A stretch of 64,000 nt of DNA. Origin: Antedon mediterranea. Its lineage: Eukaryota; Echinodermata; Crinoidea; Comatulida; Antedonidae. Location of the stretch: NCBI RefSeq assembly GCF_964355755.1, contig NC_092675.1:15329312-15393311 (forward strand), read 5' to 3'. Position numbers and translations under genes: made by a program. A model generated the notes under the pieces. That model saw only the letters and a program-made list of their open reading frames with translations, had not been told where the DNA came from and ran no database searches. This document shows, piece by piece, positions 46,461-58,530 of this stretch. Position 1 is the stretch's first letter; each line of letters starts with the position of its first letter.

Positions 46461-47599
46461 CTAGACATGAAACTCGTCACCTTGACGAGTTTGGCTATCC
46501 GCCACGCAAGTGGTGCAACATGAACGTGTAACGACGTACCTTTTAACATTAAGGGGTTAGGTTGAGGACAAAAGGAAGTGTTCACGTTGGCATTATGACC
46601 TGAACTGAAGAATATGATATGTTGGTTATTGCTGAATTCTATTATTTTGATTCATATATATTATGCACAGTATAATCTGTATCCATATCACATACAGTGT
46701 AGAATAGGTGAAATTACGGGACCCGCTATTTATTGCAATTTTTAACATGTTGACGGTTTCAAAATGAAACGCGAAGGTAGCAATTTCGGAAGGAAATTAT
46801 CTCAGCAATAACATATTAACGTGTAGAAGAAATTTAAATACGTGATGACGTCACAATGTCCGCTTAGCCATTTTAATACATGATCCTATATCTACAACTC
46901 ATCAACTTCCAGAATATGTCATCCACAAAAAGTTGACCGTGCAGTTTAGAAATTGAGACTGAAGGCATAATTTTGACAAATTTTTGAACTTTTTCATCAA
47001 AAACGCGCGCAAATTGTCCAATTCGACATGCTCGTATGACGTAACTTTAAGTCAAAATTGTTTAAAAGTTGGTAAAATTACTAGAAAAGGCTGGTAAAAC
47101 AAATCACGCGAAAAAATATGTTTTTAATGCTAAGTGCGCACCGCACACGTAAAAATTTGCGCACACGCGGGAATTTTTTACATGCTTAAAACGACATGAA
47201 ACGCGTAGAAAATTAGTTTTGCGCATTTTGAAATTTTAAATGCGACTGCACGCGTAACTTTGTGTAAAACATGCAATTTTTTTTCTACAGAAAGTTAGCG
47301 CATGATATAAATTAAACTTTTGCAAAGTTTCAATTTGAAATGTTATTTGGTTTTGGACCGATGTTAAAAATGAGAAAATCGTTAAATCGCGCATAAGTCA
47401 CGTTGCGCAATTGTAAACGTCATGAAAAGCTTCGCTTGACGACGTTACGTAAATGTCAATGATAGTTAGCAAAATGTTATGTTTGCAAGTTTTAGAAAAA
47501 AGCGTTAGACAAAAATCATACAGAAAGAAAGTAGACAAATAAAAAGATGATGTTGATTTCGTACAATCACTATCCTGCAACTTCGTTGCGGATAACCAA
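46461..47599 (-). mobile_element. Helentron-like element of a second family (GGTTATCCGC)
   Basis: Read on the minus strand: 5' end TTGGTTATCCGCAACGAAG; near the 3' end GCGGATAGCC (inverse of the 5' end), then hairpin AAACTCGTC-AAGGT-GACGAGTTT (46470-46492 on +), five bases, CTAG (46461-46464) and T. Copy 1 of the host element preserves the empty site (GTTATTTCATTA near 23987), so insertion was between T and T without target duplication. The architecture is the same as the CCTCCGCC family at 5511, 9883 and 39314, although the sequences differ. GCGC-rich interior, no ORF of significance. 1.14 kb. Confidence 0.78.
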
Positions 47600-47706
47600 A
47601 TAACATAACTTTACTAATCAAATGATTTAATTACTTGTAAAACCATCAATATCATAGTTTGGACAACTTTGCATTTATTTGTTAACTAATACGCGTATTA
47701 AAATGT

Positions 47707-47719
47707 TGACCTTTGACCT
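47707..47719 (-). promoter_or_regulatory. Exact DR1 motif in TE copy 2
   Basis: TGACCTTTGACCT on the + strand; homologue of 23868-23880. Confidence 0.5.
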
Positions 47720-47805
47720 TATGTCAACTGATGAAATTGACCTTATGTCAACTGATGAAATGATGTATGCGCTCTTTTACATTGCGTATGATTGATTAAC
47801 AGGAT

Positions 47806-50800
47806 TACTCCTGTAGCTAGATCAACTTTCGTATGCACTTTGAGGTGCAGAGAATTTGACTTCAGAAATTGGTTTAGGGTGGTCAAACAATCATTTTTGG
47901 CTTGGTTACACATTTTGAAAATGTGGCGAAAGGTCAAAAGGTCAGGGTGAAAGGTCATAAGACCAAACACCAATATGTCCTTAAATCTCAACAACCAGCG
48001 AGGTAATTTTGGTCTTAAATAAAAGGTATATATTTATATTCAGTCTAATGGGACATTTTAGTAAAAAATGACCAGAAATGCCATTTCTGACCTTTGACCC
48101 ACAACCCAGGGCATGTATGTATCTCCTTGAATTTGGTTTTAAATTGTTCGAAATATATATTTTGTTATTTATTACACATTTTGAAAAATGTTACAAAAGG
48201 TCAAAGGGTCAGGGTCAAGGGTTATATGAACAAATAAAAAAAGGTACTTGTATCTCAGCAACCACTGATCGTAGCAAGTCAATTTTGGTCTCAAAATGTT
48301 CAGAAGGCATGCATTTATATTCCGTCTAATGGAGCTTTTTAGTAAAAAATTATTAGAAATGCCATTTCTGACCTTTGACCCACATACCAGGGAATCTTCA
48401 TATCTCTGTAAGTACTGGTCGTAGAAACTTAAATTTGGTATCAAATTGTTTGAAATATACATATTTACATTCATTGTAATAGAAAATGTTGTTAAAAGAT
48501 GAACAGAAATACTATTACTTATGTTTCAAACAAAAAACATATGTACACAACTTATCCTTAGACAGTAATGTTATGCAATAAACTGATACTTTAATTTCAA
48601 TTTCAAGTACTAGTTATTGTTGTCCCCGAGGACATTTCGATAGAAACGTTAAGCTCAACAGTTCTTTTCAGAATGCTAGAAGTAACTTGCCATATGTATC
48701 CGATTAAATGCCCCAGGCATTTATTGTTCAAAAGGGTTTTTAGGGGGAAAGGAGGCATCTTTATTTGGGTTATAATATGGTAACATGTATAATCAAATAA
48801 ATACCACCTAGATGTAAAAAAATACAGCACAATTAATATAAAAAAGTGATAAAATTATGTCAAAATGCTTGGTAAATTGTAGATTATGGTAATTAATGAA
48901 ATGTGTTGACGTGATACAATTATTGTGTAAATGCATATGACGGGGCGTTTATTCCACATGATGTTCTGTTGGAGGGAATGCTGGCGTTTACTTGAGGGAG
49001 GCTTTTATTCAAAGCGGGTGTTTATTCGAATAAGTACTCTAATTTTAATAATTATATTTCGTTTCTCAACTGATAAAAGGTACTTTACATGATTCGTTTT
49101 CCTCTTTATGCTTTTTAACGAAATGTTTCCGTCTTTTAGAATAAAGTTGATAGATTCATTTAAATGGATATTCTCATCTAGGTGCCAGTATAATGATAAC
49201 AATGACACATCATTATCCTGACACGATTGCACTCATAATGGATCTTCATTCTATCATCTGTTTGTTTGTGACTACAATTTGACAACAATCATTTGCATAT
49301 TTTTAAATGCCAATACATAGTTTCATTACTATTGTACAATATGTCCAACTTTCCTGAAAACACCCTTGTGTACTGTAGTACAGTGTTGTAGTATGATTTT
49401 ATCATGATAACTTTTGATGCTTTTATTGTCAATGCATTCCGTACCTAAAACAAGTCAAAGTTTCTAGTGGCATTGATAATAAATCTCCAGAAATATATTG
49501 TTTTATTATCTACACTGGGAACAGACGTGTATATGTATAAGTTTTGTCGGTGACATTCAAAAATATTATGCAACAGTGTTACAGAATAATGACAATGAAT
49601 TGGTCTATTATAGTTGTCTCTGATACCTTTTATTACATGATTGTACTTGCACCAGGATAGAATGAGGTTTAATCCAGTTATTATTCTTATATTAATTTTT
49701 TTTTATATCTGGGGTGTATTTATTTGATTATACATGTTACCGCATTATTAAACCTAAACAAAATAAACGCCTTCCCTAAATAAATAAATGCCCGGGGCTT
49801 TTTGGGTAACTACGGTAAGAATTACTTCTAGCATTCTTAACTGTTGAGCTCGACGTTTCTATCAAAATGTTTGAATGTTCTCGGGGGTCAATAATACTTT
49901 CTAGCATTATTATAAGCAAAAGTACAATTATTACAAACAGTAAAGGATTTGTTTTAATTCCTATAATGAAATCATTAAGCATCAATTATTGCATAACATT
50001 ACTGTCTAAGGATAAGTTGGGTAAGACTAAAGAGATATGTTTTTCGTTAAACATTAGTAATTAATAGTATTTCTGATCATCTTTTATCCAAATTTTCTGT
50101 TAGAATGAATGTAAATATATGTATTTCTAACAATTTGATACTAAATTTAAGTTTCTACTATCAGTACTTACAGAGATATGAAGATGCCATGATATGTGGG
50201 TCAAAGGTCAGAAATGGCATTTCTGATAATTTTTGACTAAAATGTCCCATTAGATTGAATAAGAATGCATGCCTTTTGAACATTTTGGGCCTAAAATTGA
50301 CTTGCTGCGACGAGTGGTTGTCGAGATACAAGTATCTACTTCTATTTGTTCAGATAACCCTTGACCCTGACCCTTTGGCCTTTTGTAACATTTTTAAAAA
50401 TGTGCAACAAATAACAAAATGTTTTCTTCAAACAATTTAAGACCAAATTCAAGTGTCTATGACCAGTAGTTACGGAGATACACATGCCCTGGAGTGTGGG
50501 TCAAAGGTCAGAAATGGCATTTCCGGTCATTTTTGACTAAAATGTCCCATTAGACTGAATATAAATGTATACCTTCTGATCAATTTGAGACCAAAATTAC
50601 CTCGCTGTGACCAGTGGTTGCCAAGATTTAAGGACCTATTGGTGTTTAGTTTTATAACCTTTCACCCTGACCTTTTGACCTTTTGCCACATTTTCAAAAT
50701 GTGTAACCAAGCCAATAATGATTGTTTGACCATCCTTAACCAATTTCTGAAGTCAAATTCTCTGGACCTCAAAGTGCATACGAAAGTTGATCTACTGTAG

Positions 50801-50811
50801 CTACTTGAGTA
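47806..50811. mobile_element. 3.0 kb fold-back element with GAT target duplication
   Basis: GAT at 47803-47805 and 50812-50814 flank arms that are reverse complements for about 1 kb. TACTCCTGTAGC and GATCAACTTTCGTATGCAC at the left pair with GTGCATACGAAAGTTGATC and GCTACTTGAGTA at the right. Inner arm segments include TTATGCAATAA-type and GTCCCCGAGGACAT / TGTTCTCGGGGGTC. The spacer (about 48830-49720) is unsymmetrical. Arm sequence is itself a degenerate roughly 200-bp repeat with GGTCAAAGGTCAGAAATGGC words. No ORF. The unoccupied site is visible in copy 1 near 23780. Confidence 0.85.
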
Positions 50812-51149
50812 GATGAGAAACCATCCAATTTTTATTAAATATTAGTTTTTATTTAGTTCTATGATTGGTAAATATTGACATTTGACCCTTAATCACAAAG
50901 GATTTTTTTTTATAAGGTGATTGAATAGACACTTATAATCATAAAAATGTAATAAAAGACCAAATTTGTTATATACATAATACATTGTTGTAATTGGTCA
51001 ATTTTGAACTTTGACCCATTATATCTAGAAAACGCTTCCTATCCTGATCAATTACCTTCCATATTCTACGGAAAATTCTGGTCTAGAAAAATTGGATGGC
51101 AATTTGTCCTCTTTTTGGTGGTGATTACCCCCTCCTGCCACCGGACTAT

Positions 51150-52788
51150 ATATAAAGAAATATAACTATTTCATCCATTTGATTTTACTACGCGCGATTT
51201 AACAAAATCACGTTTGTAATCATATCTTCACAAGCATGAATCACAATTAAACAAAATGTTGGTACTTATAAATTTCAGGTCATATTTCATCATATGGCAA
51301 TACAATTATGTGCGTAGCGCATATTACGCAGCGCACTTAAAAGTTTGTCGAAATTTATTTTCGATGAAATTGGAGTAAGTTTCATGCAATTTTAAACGTT
51401 TAAAAAATTGCCATAAGTGCGCAGATTTTTGCACGTGCTTTAAACGTCGCGCACTATTTTTTTTCGATTTCTGTTTTTCAAACTTTCTTTAATAATTCTT
51501 TAATTCAACGTGAAATTGCGGTACATGAGCACGTCAAAAGTGACAGGCTATGTAATGCATGTGTAAGTTAACAAAATGGTAAAAATATGCGAAATTTTTA
51601 AATTATTATAGATCGTCAGAATCCTCGGGAACACCTATTTTTCATTTCTTTATGATTTATTATGAAATTAAGAGAACAAATGTTGATTAAATCGTCATTA
51701 ATTGCATATTAAATTTTAAATAATTAATTTCGACAATCAAACATTTTCTAAGGGCGAAATAACAAACTTAACATTAACTTTCTTCCTTATAATTTTCATA
51801 TATTAAAGTTAAAAGTATATAGTTTGACAGTGCATCATTTTTTTAAATTTTTAAAGATGTCATCATAGTAAAAAATTATAATTCATTGCGGTATGTAATA
51901 ATCTGCACCAAAGTGGTTACTGCATAGTAAATACATGGAGGGATCTTTCTACAACTTTTAGTCAATTGTGTATGGCTCGGTGGTCTATGCCATTCAAGGT
52001 ACCAAGATTGAGTTTCACCTTGGGAAACCAAACGAAAGACGATTTTTTTTATTATCCATATTGTTTGTTCAATTTTATTTCTTAATGTATACATTATAGA
52101 AAAACCGTATAGATCTGTATTTCTATCATGTATCAATTACATATCAATTATGTATCTTAGCTTGATTTTTTTAAACTTAAACTGTAGTTGAAGAATAAAT
52201 AGATAAATATTAAAAACAAATAGTAATATTTTGAAATTTTAGTTTTGTTGAAAATTATTAAGTTTTAAAATGACTACCGTACTTCAATAAGCCTATTCCA
52301 AACCATTGGTGACCTTGGAGTCACTCAGGCAGGTTGAACACATTTTTGGTTGGCTAGCAACCGTCGTGACGCCAGCACCCCAGAACTCTATTAACATTAG
52401 TTAGGGAGCCAGAAAGCGAACTATGCCAACAATGTTTTTTGCTTCTTTATATCAATACAAATAAATTTTTTGCTGTTGGGCGAAAAAAAATTGGGATGCT
52501 TGGTCAGTACTGGGGCCAAAAGGTCACTATGGTCAAAGTTAAGACTTTATATAACTTGGTAACTACTGGGTGTATTGGAATATTTTTATTTATATATATT
52601 TTTTTTACTCAGGAGACCCATATTTCTATTCACTCTAATGGGAAAATTGGACAGAAACCCCCACTCTGACCACTGATCAAGAAATTGGCCATATGAATGT
52701 CTCATCAGAAAGTGATAATTGTGGTCTCAAATTACTCACAAAGTATATGTTAATATTTGTTCTAATGTAATAAAAATCATAAAACTGT
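51150..52788 (+). other. Intergenic, AT-rich with GCGC-rich patch
   Basis: 51185-51560 has GCGCAC/GTGCGC-rich wording reminiscent of the Helentron-like interior at 46960-47300. 52500-52780 is a diverged version of the fold-back arm repeat (GGTCTCAAATTACTCACAAAG, TATTCACTCTAATGG). No gene recognised. Confidence 0.45.
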
Positions 52789-54402
52789 CAAGATTCAAGA
52801 TTCAAGAAATTTTATTTGTCCATAAAAATGGAAATTCACTTTGCTTGGTAGATTAAAACAACAATATTGCAACAATTTAAAAACGTGCAGTATAATAACA
52901 GATTAAAAATACAAGATAAAAAGTTAAAAATACTGTTAAAAATGTAAAACTATTAAAAATTGCATTAACGTCTTACATTAGAATTAAAAATATGAATGCT
53001 ATTTACAACGAAGGATTTTCTAGTTCTACAAAGATTTGCTCTTGGAGGTCATAGCCTAATGCCTGATCTATTTAAGTTATAACAGTAATGTAACGGATGA
53101 GTGGGGTCTTTCATAATATTGTTTACTTTTTTTAGAATACTCTTTTCATAGATAAATGAACAAGGCCTTAGATCAGCTTTAATAATACGTTGTGCAATTT
53201 TACGTGGTCTCTCAATATTTTTCTTATAATTTTCAGTAAAGTTACCATAAAAACATCCAATGCTAAAAGATAAAATACTTTGAATAATACTTTGATAAAA
53301 TAGAATTAAAATAGTGTTATCAACTCTAATTTGCTTGAGTTTTCTGAGAAAGTAAAGCCTTTGAGATGCCTTCTTGGAAATCATGAGAGAGTTTGACTCC
53401 CATTTTAATTTGTTGTCAATTATAGTACCTAAGTATTTGTATTGGGTTACTCTTTCAACCTCGGTTTCTTTAATAGTTATTACATTATGTTCAACTGCGG
53501 TTTTACGAAAATCTATTATCATCTCTTTGGTTTTAGTAATATTAAGTATTAAGTTCATATCTTCACACCAATTAACAAATCTTCCAACTTCATTAACAAA
53601 TTCATTTACATTATGCTTACTATCGCAAAGAAAACCACTAATTACAGTATCGTCAGCGTATTTTACAATATTGCAATCTTTACTTAAAATATTAAAACTG
53701 CTAGAATAAAAAGAGAACAAAATTGGAGAAATAACACATCCTTGAGGGGCTCCAACACTGATAGATTCTTTGTTGGATAGGATACCATTGCACTTAGCCA
53801 TCTGCGGTCTATTAATCAAAAAACTATATATAGCTTTGGCGAGCTGAGGTGAGACATTAAAACTTAATAATCTATCAATTAAAACATGTGGTAAAATAGT
53901 ATTAAAAGCACTGGAGAAATCGAAAAATATAGACCGTACATAATTTCTTTTTGAATCAAGGTGATGATATGCATCATGGAGATAAGAATTAACAGCATCG
54001 TCAACCCCTCTATTTTTCTTGTATGCAAATTGATTCTTATCTGCATTACCAATATTTTCCTTAAGTCTAGAAACAATCAACCTTTCTAAGCATTTCATTA
54101 AATTTGAAGTAATTGCAATTGGTCTAAAATCTTTTGGTACACTAGGTTTATTAACTTTAGGCAATGGATATATATATAATAGAAGTTTTCCATATGCGTG
54201 GAACAGTACCATTTCTAAAAATAATATTAAAAATATGAGTAAAAATTGGACATAGTTGGATATTGCACAAAAAATTCTGAAAAATTCAAAATTCTGTTTG
54301 AAATCCCATCTGGTCCAGTTGCCTTATTGACTTTTACACGTGCAAATTCTCTTAAAACCTCGTCTTCATTAACAACAACATTATTATTCATCATTACCAA
54401 TA

Positions 54403-54438
<36 letters not shown>

Positions 54439-54610
54439 TCATTATCTTTAAGATTGTTAAGTTTCTCACTGGTAGCCAACATGTCTGTTTCATATTGACC
54501 ATCATCAAATCTGCAGAAAAATTTGTTTAAGGAGTCCACAAACTTCTTGTCACATTCACCTACGTATTTTTTCGGTTTTTCTTTGTAGTCAGTGAGCATA
54601 TACATTAATT
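52789..54610 (-). mobile_element. Non-LTR retrotransposon, 5'-truncated (CR1/Rex1-like)
   Basis: Minus-strand reverse transcriptase, 387 codons open at 53049-54212: PSVPKDFRPIAITSNLMKCL, FFDFSSAFNTILPH (motif A, with N for D in AFD), ISVGAPQGCVISPIL (motif B), VKYADDTVI (catalytic YADD) and QYKYLGTIIDNKLKW. It ends in a C-terminal DPTHPLHYCYNLNRSGIR-type tail, as in CR1/Rex1 elements. Upstream, in another frame (54227-54380), is VKVNKATGPDGISNR, and at 54384-54605 FVDSLNKFFCRFDDG, the linker before the RT. A (ATT)n expansion at 54404-54436 disrupts that linker. The 3' end has a TTGAATC short tandem tail (52789-52808 on +), typical of this clade. The YADD is intact but the frame is broken upstream. 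Confidence 0.88.
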
Positions 54611-55854
54611 AACCCTTAATTTTGATCTTTGACATATAGCCGGCACAAACATTTTTGGCTTAGAGCACACTTTTCATATCTCAGAAATTGTTGGCCGGAT
54701 ATGGTCGTAGTTGGTGTCAAAATACTCAGAAGATACATATTTCTATTCACTTTAATGGACAACTTAAATGACCATATCAATATCTCGGCAACAACTAGTC
54801 AAAAAGTTATAATTTTAGTCTCAAATTACTTTGCTTTGATACAACAGAAATACACAAAATGTCTAAAAACACCTTATTTTGACATTTAACAATAGCTGGT
54901 ACAAACATTTTTGCATGGAGCACACTTGCATTTTCATAACTAGCGAATATTGTCCAAATATCAGTGACTGTTGTGCGAGTATGAATACTTTGTATCGGAA
55001 ATCAAAAGTAGATTCATAATTCTATTAATTAATGAATAACATCACAGTTAAATCACCAACATCATTTTTTTAATAACAATCTAAACTATATCACTGTTTA
55101 ACAATTTTAAGAACTCCAGTAAATGAATGACAAATGCTATACAGTAATACTGTTACATATTTTAAAACCATAGTTGAACAATAAAAACAAATCAAAGAAC
55201 CGTAGTATGACTACTATATATTAATTATTATATCATCATATATTAAACATCATACTACTCAGTATATGTGATTTTAATTCAAACTAACAATTAATAATTT
55301 AATTCTAAAGAACTTAGGTTTGTTTTGTTCAGATGTTTCAATGTTTCCCTCCATTTACAACAAGCTGTTTGATGCAACATTATATTGAATCTTTTTAATA
55401 CAAATAAACAGAAATATGTAAATTAGTTGCATAGTAATCTTTATTCACAAACCTATATTTAGGATACTATTTAGGATTATTATAACATTGTCATACTGGT
55501 AACGATTTACTTTGATTTGTCTTTAGATTTTCATAATTTTAAACACAAGCAAGAAAGAAACTGGGTATAGTTTTAAAGTGAAATATTGCAAGAGTTTGAA
55601 TTTGGTATTATAGCACTAAATACAGTAAAACATTTGCGAATTAATACTTTGTCATTGATTGAAATAGTAAAGTACATGTAACGATACACCACTACGATGT
55701 TTATATATTTTGTAATTATTAATTAATACAAATGTTGAGAACCCACTGTCAGAATAAAGTTTATGTGTATATTATGTGTTTATAATCTAACAGTAGCGGC
55801 TACCCACACTCACATTAGTTTATTTGTATATTTGATTATATTATATCTAACAGT
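54611..55854 (+). other. Intergenic; diverged fold-back-type repeat then AT-rich DNA
   Basis: 54630-54960 has the same style of repeat as the 47806 arms (CATATTTCTATTCACTTTAATGG, ATCTCGGCAACAACTAGTC), so the LINE at 52789 interrupted a copy of it. 55610-55690 is repeated in direct orientation at 63124-63210. No gene. Confidence 0.5.
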
Positions 55855-56420
55855 ACCAAATACTCACAATAAGAAATTTGCGATTCAAATGGCGATCAAA
55901 GGTGGTTTATACCTATTTACAGTATTCTATAGCATTGCAATACTATTTATCTTTATTCTCAAAGCGCCCATAAATTTACCTGCTTGTGTTAAACCATGGA
56001 GGTATACCTCTATGGTTAAACCAAATCAATACTTGTATATTAAATCTATCAAAATAATATTTTTGTAAGAAAATCGGCCTGTCTTCAACATTATGATGCG
56101 TACTCGAGCTGTTCAACTCGTTTTCAGATATTAAAAACAATTGTCGTAGGAGGAGATAGGAAAATGCAAAGCATCCTCGTATTATTGTGTGCGGATATTT
56201 TTCAAGATGGACATCCATTAGACAGTGTATACCACGATCGGAAAACACTCCTATTTGGGACAAATCGTTGAACCTAAATTCGTTTTAATTGTCAATAACT
56301 AATTATCTAACTCAATTTAATTAGTAAATAGGGTAACATCAAGTGGTTAAAATATGTACTAAAAGTATGAACCAACTTTATATACCATCGAGTAAAAATT
56401 ACCCTTACGTAAATTTATAT
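55855..56420. repeat. Left arm of a large inverted repeat
   Basis: About 570 bp that recur in reverse complement at 62090-62665, with substitutions and indels. Shared words include AATAAGAAATTTGC, CCTATTTGGG / CCCAAATAGG, GACAGTGTATAC and AACTAATTATCTA. The arms enclose 5.7 kb with the + strand LINE. Confidence 0.8.
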
Positions 56421-56539
56421 ATACGGATACAGTACAAAAACACCATTAGTGTTAAAGAATTTAGTTTGATACGATTGTACTAACTAAAAGGTCCATTTTT
56501 CCATTTTCTGACCTGCAGCCCCAACCATGATGGTGGTGC

Positions 56540-58530
56540 GACCAATGTGTATCTTTCAGATTCAAATATCTTTTTAATGCTACAGATAGTCCAGGATAAC
56601 TCATTACATCAACATGTTCATGAACCAACTCATGGAGAAAATACTCTGGCTCATTTTTACCACTTCTCCAGATCTACTGACTGATGTTAAAACACACCCA
56701 GGATTATGTAAGCATGTAGTAACAGCAGAGTATGAAATGAAAGCAAAAATCAACCCTAAAAAACCTAGGCAAATTTTCTTGTTTAGAAAAGCAAATATAG
56801 ATAAAATAAGGGAAGAAATAGAACACTTCCAGGTTGATTTTGTTAATAATATGAAACATTTAAATGTAAATCAAAATTGGATAAGCTTTAAAAACAGGAT
56901 TTTAGAAATCGTAAACAAGCATGTTCCAACCAAAAAAACAAGTAATAAATCTAATCTACCATGGATTAACTATAAAGTTAAAAAACTTATGAGCGTTAGA
57001 AGAACAAAATATAGAAAAGCCAAAACAACAAAACTAGCTAAGGATTGGGGACAGTATATAGAAGTATCCAAAAAACAATAAAAATCGAAATTAAAAAGGC
57101 ATATGACCATGTCGAAAGCTTGTTCGATGAAATTGAAAATAGTGGTGGTGCACTTAAAAAACTATATACTGTACATTCGTAAAGGGTCTAAGACGAGATA
57201 GAGTTGGAATCTCATCTCTGCAAAGAGATGGTAAATTCGGTACTGAAGGAAAGGATAAAGCAGAAATGTTATCTAAACAATTTCAGAAAGTATTTACCAA
57301 CGAAGATACTAGGAATATTCCCGACAAAGGCCAAAGTCCATATCCAAAGATGCCTGAAATTAAAATTAATACAGATGGAATATTCAAACTATTAAGTAAA
57401 CTTAATCCCAAAAAAGCAATTGGTATAGATATGATTCCGACGCAAATTATTAAAGACCATGCAGATGTTGTGGCACCCATCCTAACTGAAATATTTCAGC
57501 AGTCTTTAGAGGAAGGGGAAGTGCCACATGATTGGAAGCAAGCAAATGTAACAGCCTTATTTTAAAAAGGTGATAGATCATTACCAGTTAATTATAGGCC
57601 TGTGTCTCTTACATGTGTGACTTGTAAAGTTATGGAAATAGAAATATTAACAAAAAACATGGATGTAAAGAAAATCACCGATTGTATAGTACTTGATTTT
57701 TCAAAAGCATTTGATACGGTTCCTCATTGAAGGCTTTTATACAAAGTTAATTATTATGGAATAAGAGGTTGTACACATAATTGGATAAAATCATGGTTAG
57801 TCGATAGGTCCCAATCGGTAGTTATGGATGGATACACATCCAATAAAGTCAAGGTACAATCAGGAGTACCACAGGGTACAGTTTTAGGACCTCTCATGTT
57901 TTTACTTTGATGATGCCAAGCAACTCCAAAAAGATCTTCATAAAGTAGTGGCATGGTCTGAAAAATGGCAAATGAAATTTAATCTCAACAAATGCCAAGT
58001 AATTAAAATAAGTTACACTTCAATCAACAACTTAGATACCTTGGAGTGGAACTTACCCATAATCTAACATGGGGAGCTCACATTGACAAGATTAGAAAAA
58101 AAGCAAGTAATACCTTAAACATGTTAAGAAGAAATTTTCACAATTGTTCTGTTGAAATTAAAAATAAATCATACACGACATTTGTTCGGCCAACACTAGA
58201 ATATGCGCAGACAGTATGGGATCCATATCAACTAAAACAAATTAATAAAATACAATCAATTCAAAACAAAGCAGCCAGATATGTGACAAAAAATTATGAC
58301 AGAAATAGTAGCATTACAGAGATTAATAAACAGTTAAAATGGCCACTTCTTCAACATAGAAGATTTGTTGCCAGACAATCTCTTCTATACAAAACATGGC
58401 ATGGAAAAACACTACCACCATACACAAGTAATATTCATACAAGAGTGTTACGAAACTCCAATAATTTTAAATTATATTATTATTATTATTATAGTCGCCA
58501 ACCCTTGCCACATGACTTCCAATAATGATT
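56540..58530 (+). mobile_element. Non-LTR retrotransposon (jockey/CR1-type), endonuclease end to RT C-terminus, inactivated
   Basis: Begins in the C-terminal part of the AP-type endonuclease (VQDNSLHQHVHEPTHGENTL, then LIFTTSPDLLTDVKTHPGL), where the family SDHH motif is changed to CKHV. The linker reads FRKANIDKIREEI and RRTKYRKAKTT. RT motifs: LNPKKAIGIDMIPTQIIKD, NYRPVSLT, VLDFSKAFDTVPH and VQSGVPQGTVLGPL. The block carrying YADD is deleted at about 57905-57915. C-terminal YLGVELTHNLTWGAHIDKIR and LEYAQTVWDP follow. Stops at 57565 and 57728 and frameshifts near 56650 and 57080 confirm a dead copy. A short (TAT)n run is near 58478. Confidence 0.9.

Larger units (their letters stand above)
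42760..51147. mobile_element. TIR element (GTCCGGTGGC family), copy 2, inverted and enlarged to 8.4 kb
   Basis: Ends AGTCCGGTGGC (42760) and GCCACCGGACT (51147). Its sequence is the reverse complement of copy 1 (23427-26654) in colinear blocks: 42760-44169, 45158-46460, 47600-47805 and 50812-51147. Three insertions absent from copy 1 account for the extra 5 kb: 44170-45157, 46461-47599 and 47806-50811. Copy 1 therefore supplies the empty site for each of them. No transposase. Confidence 0.88.
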
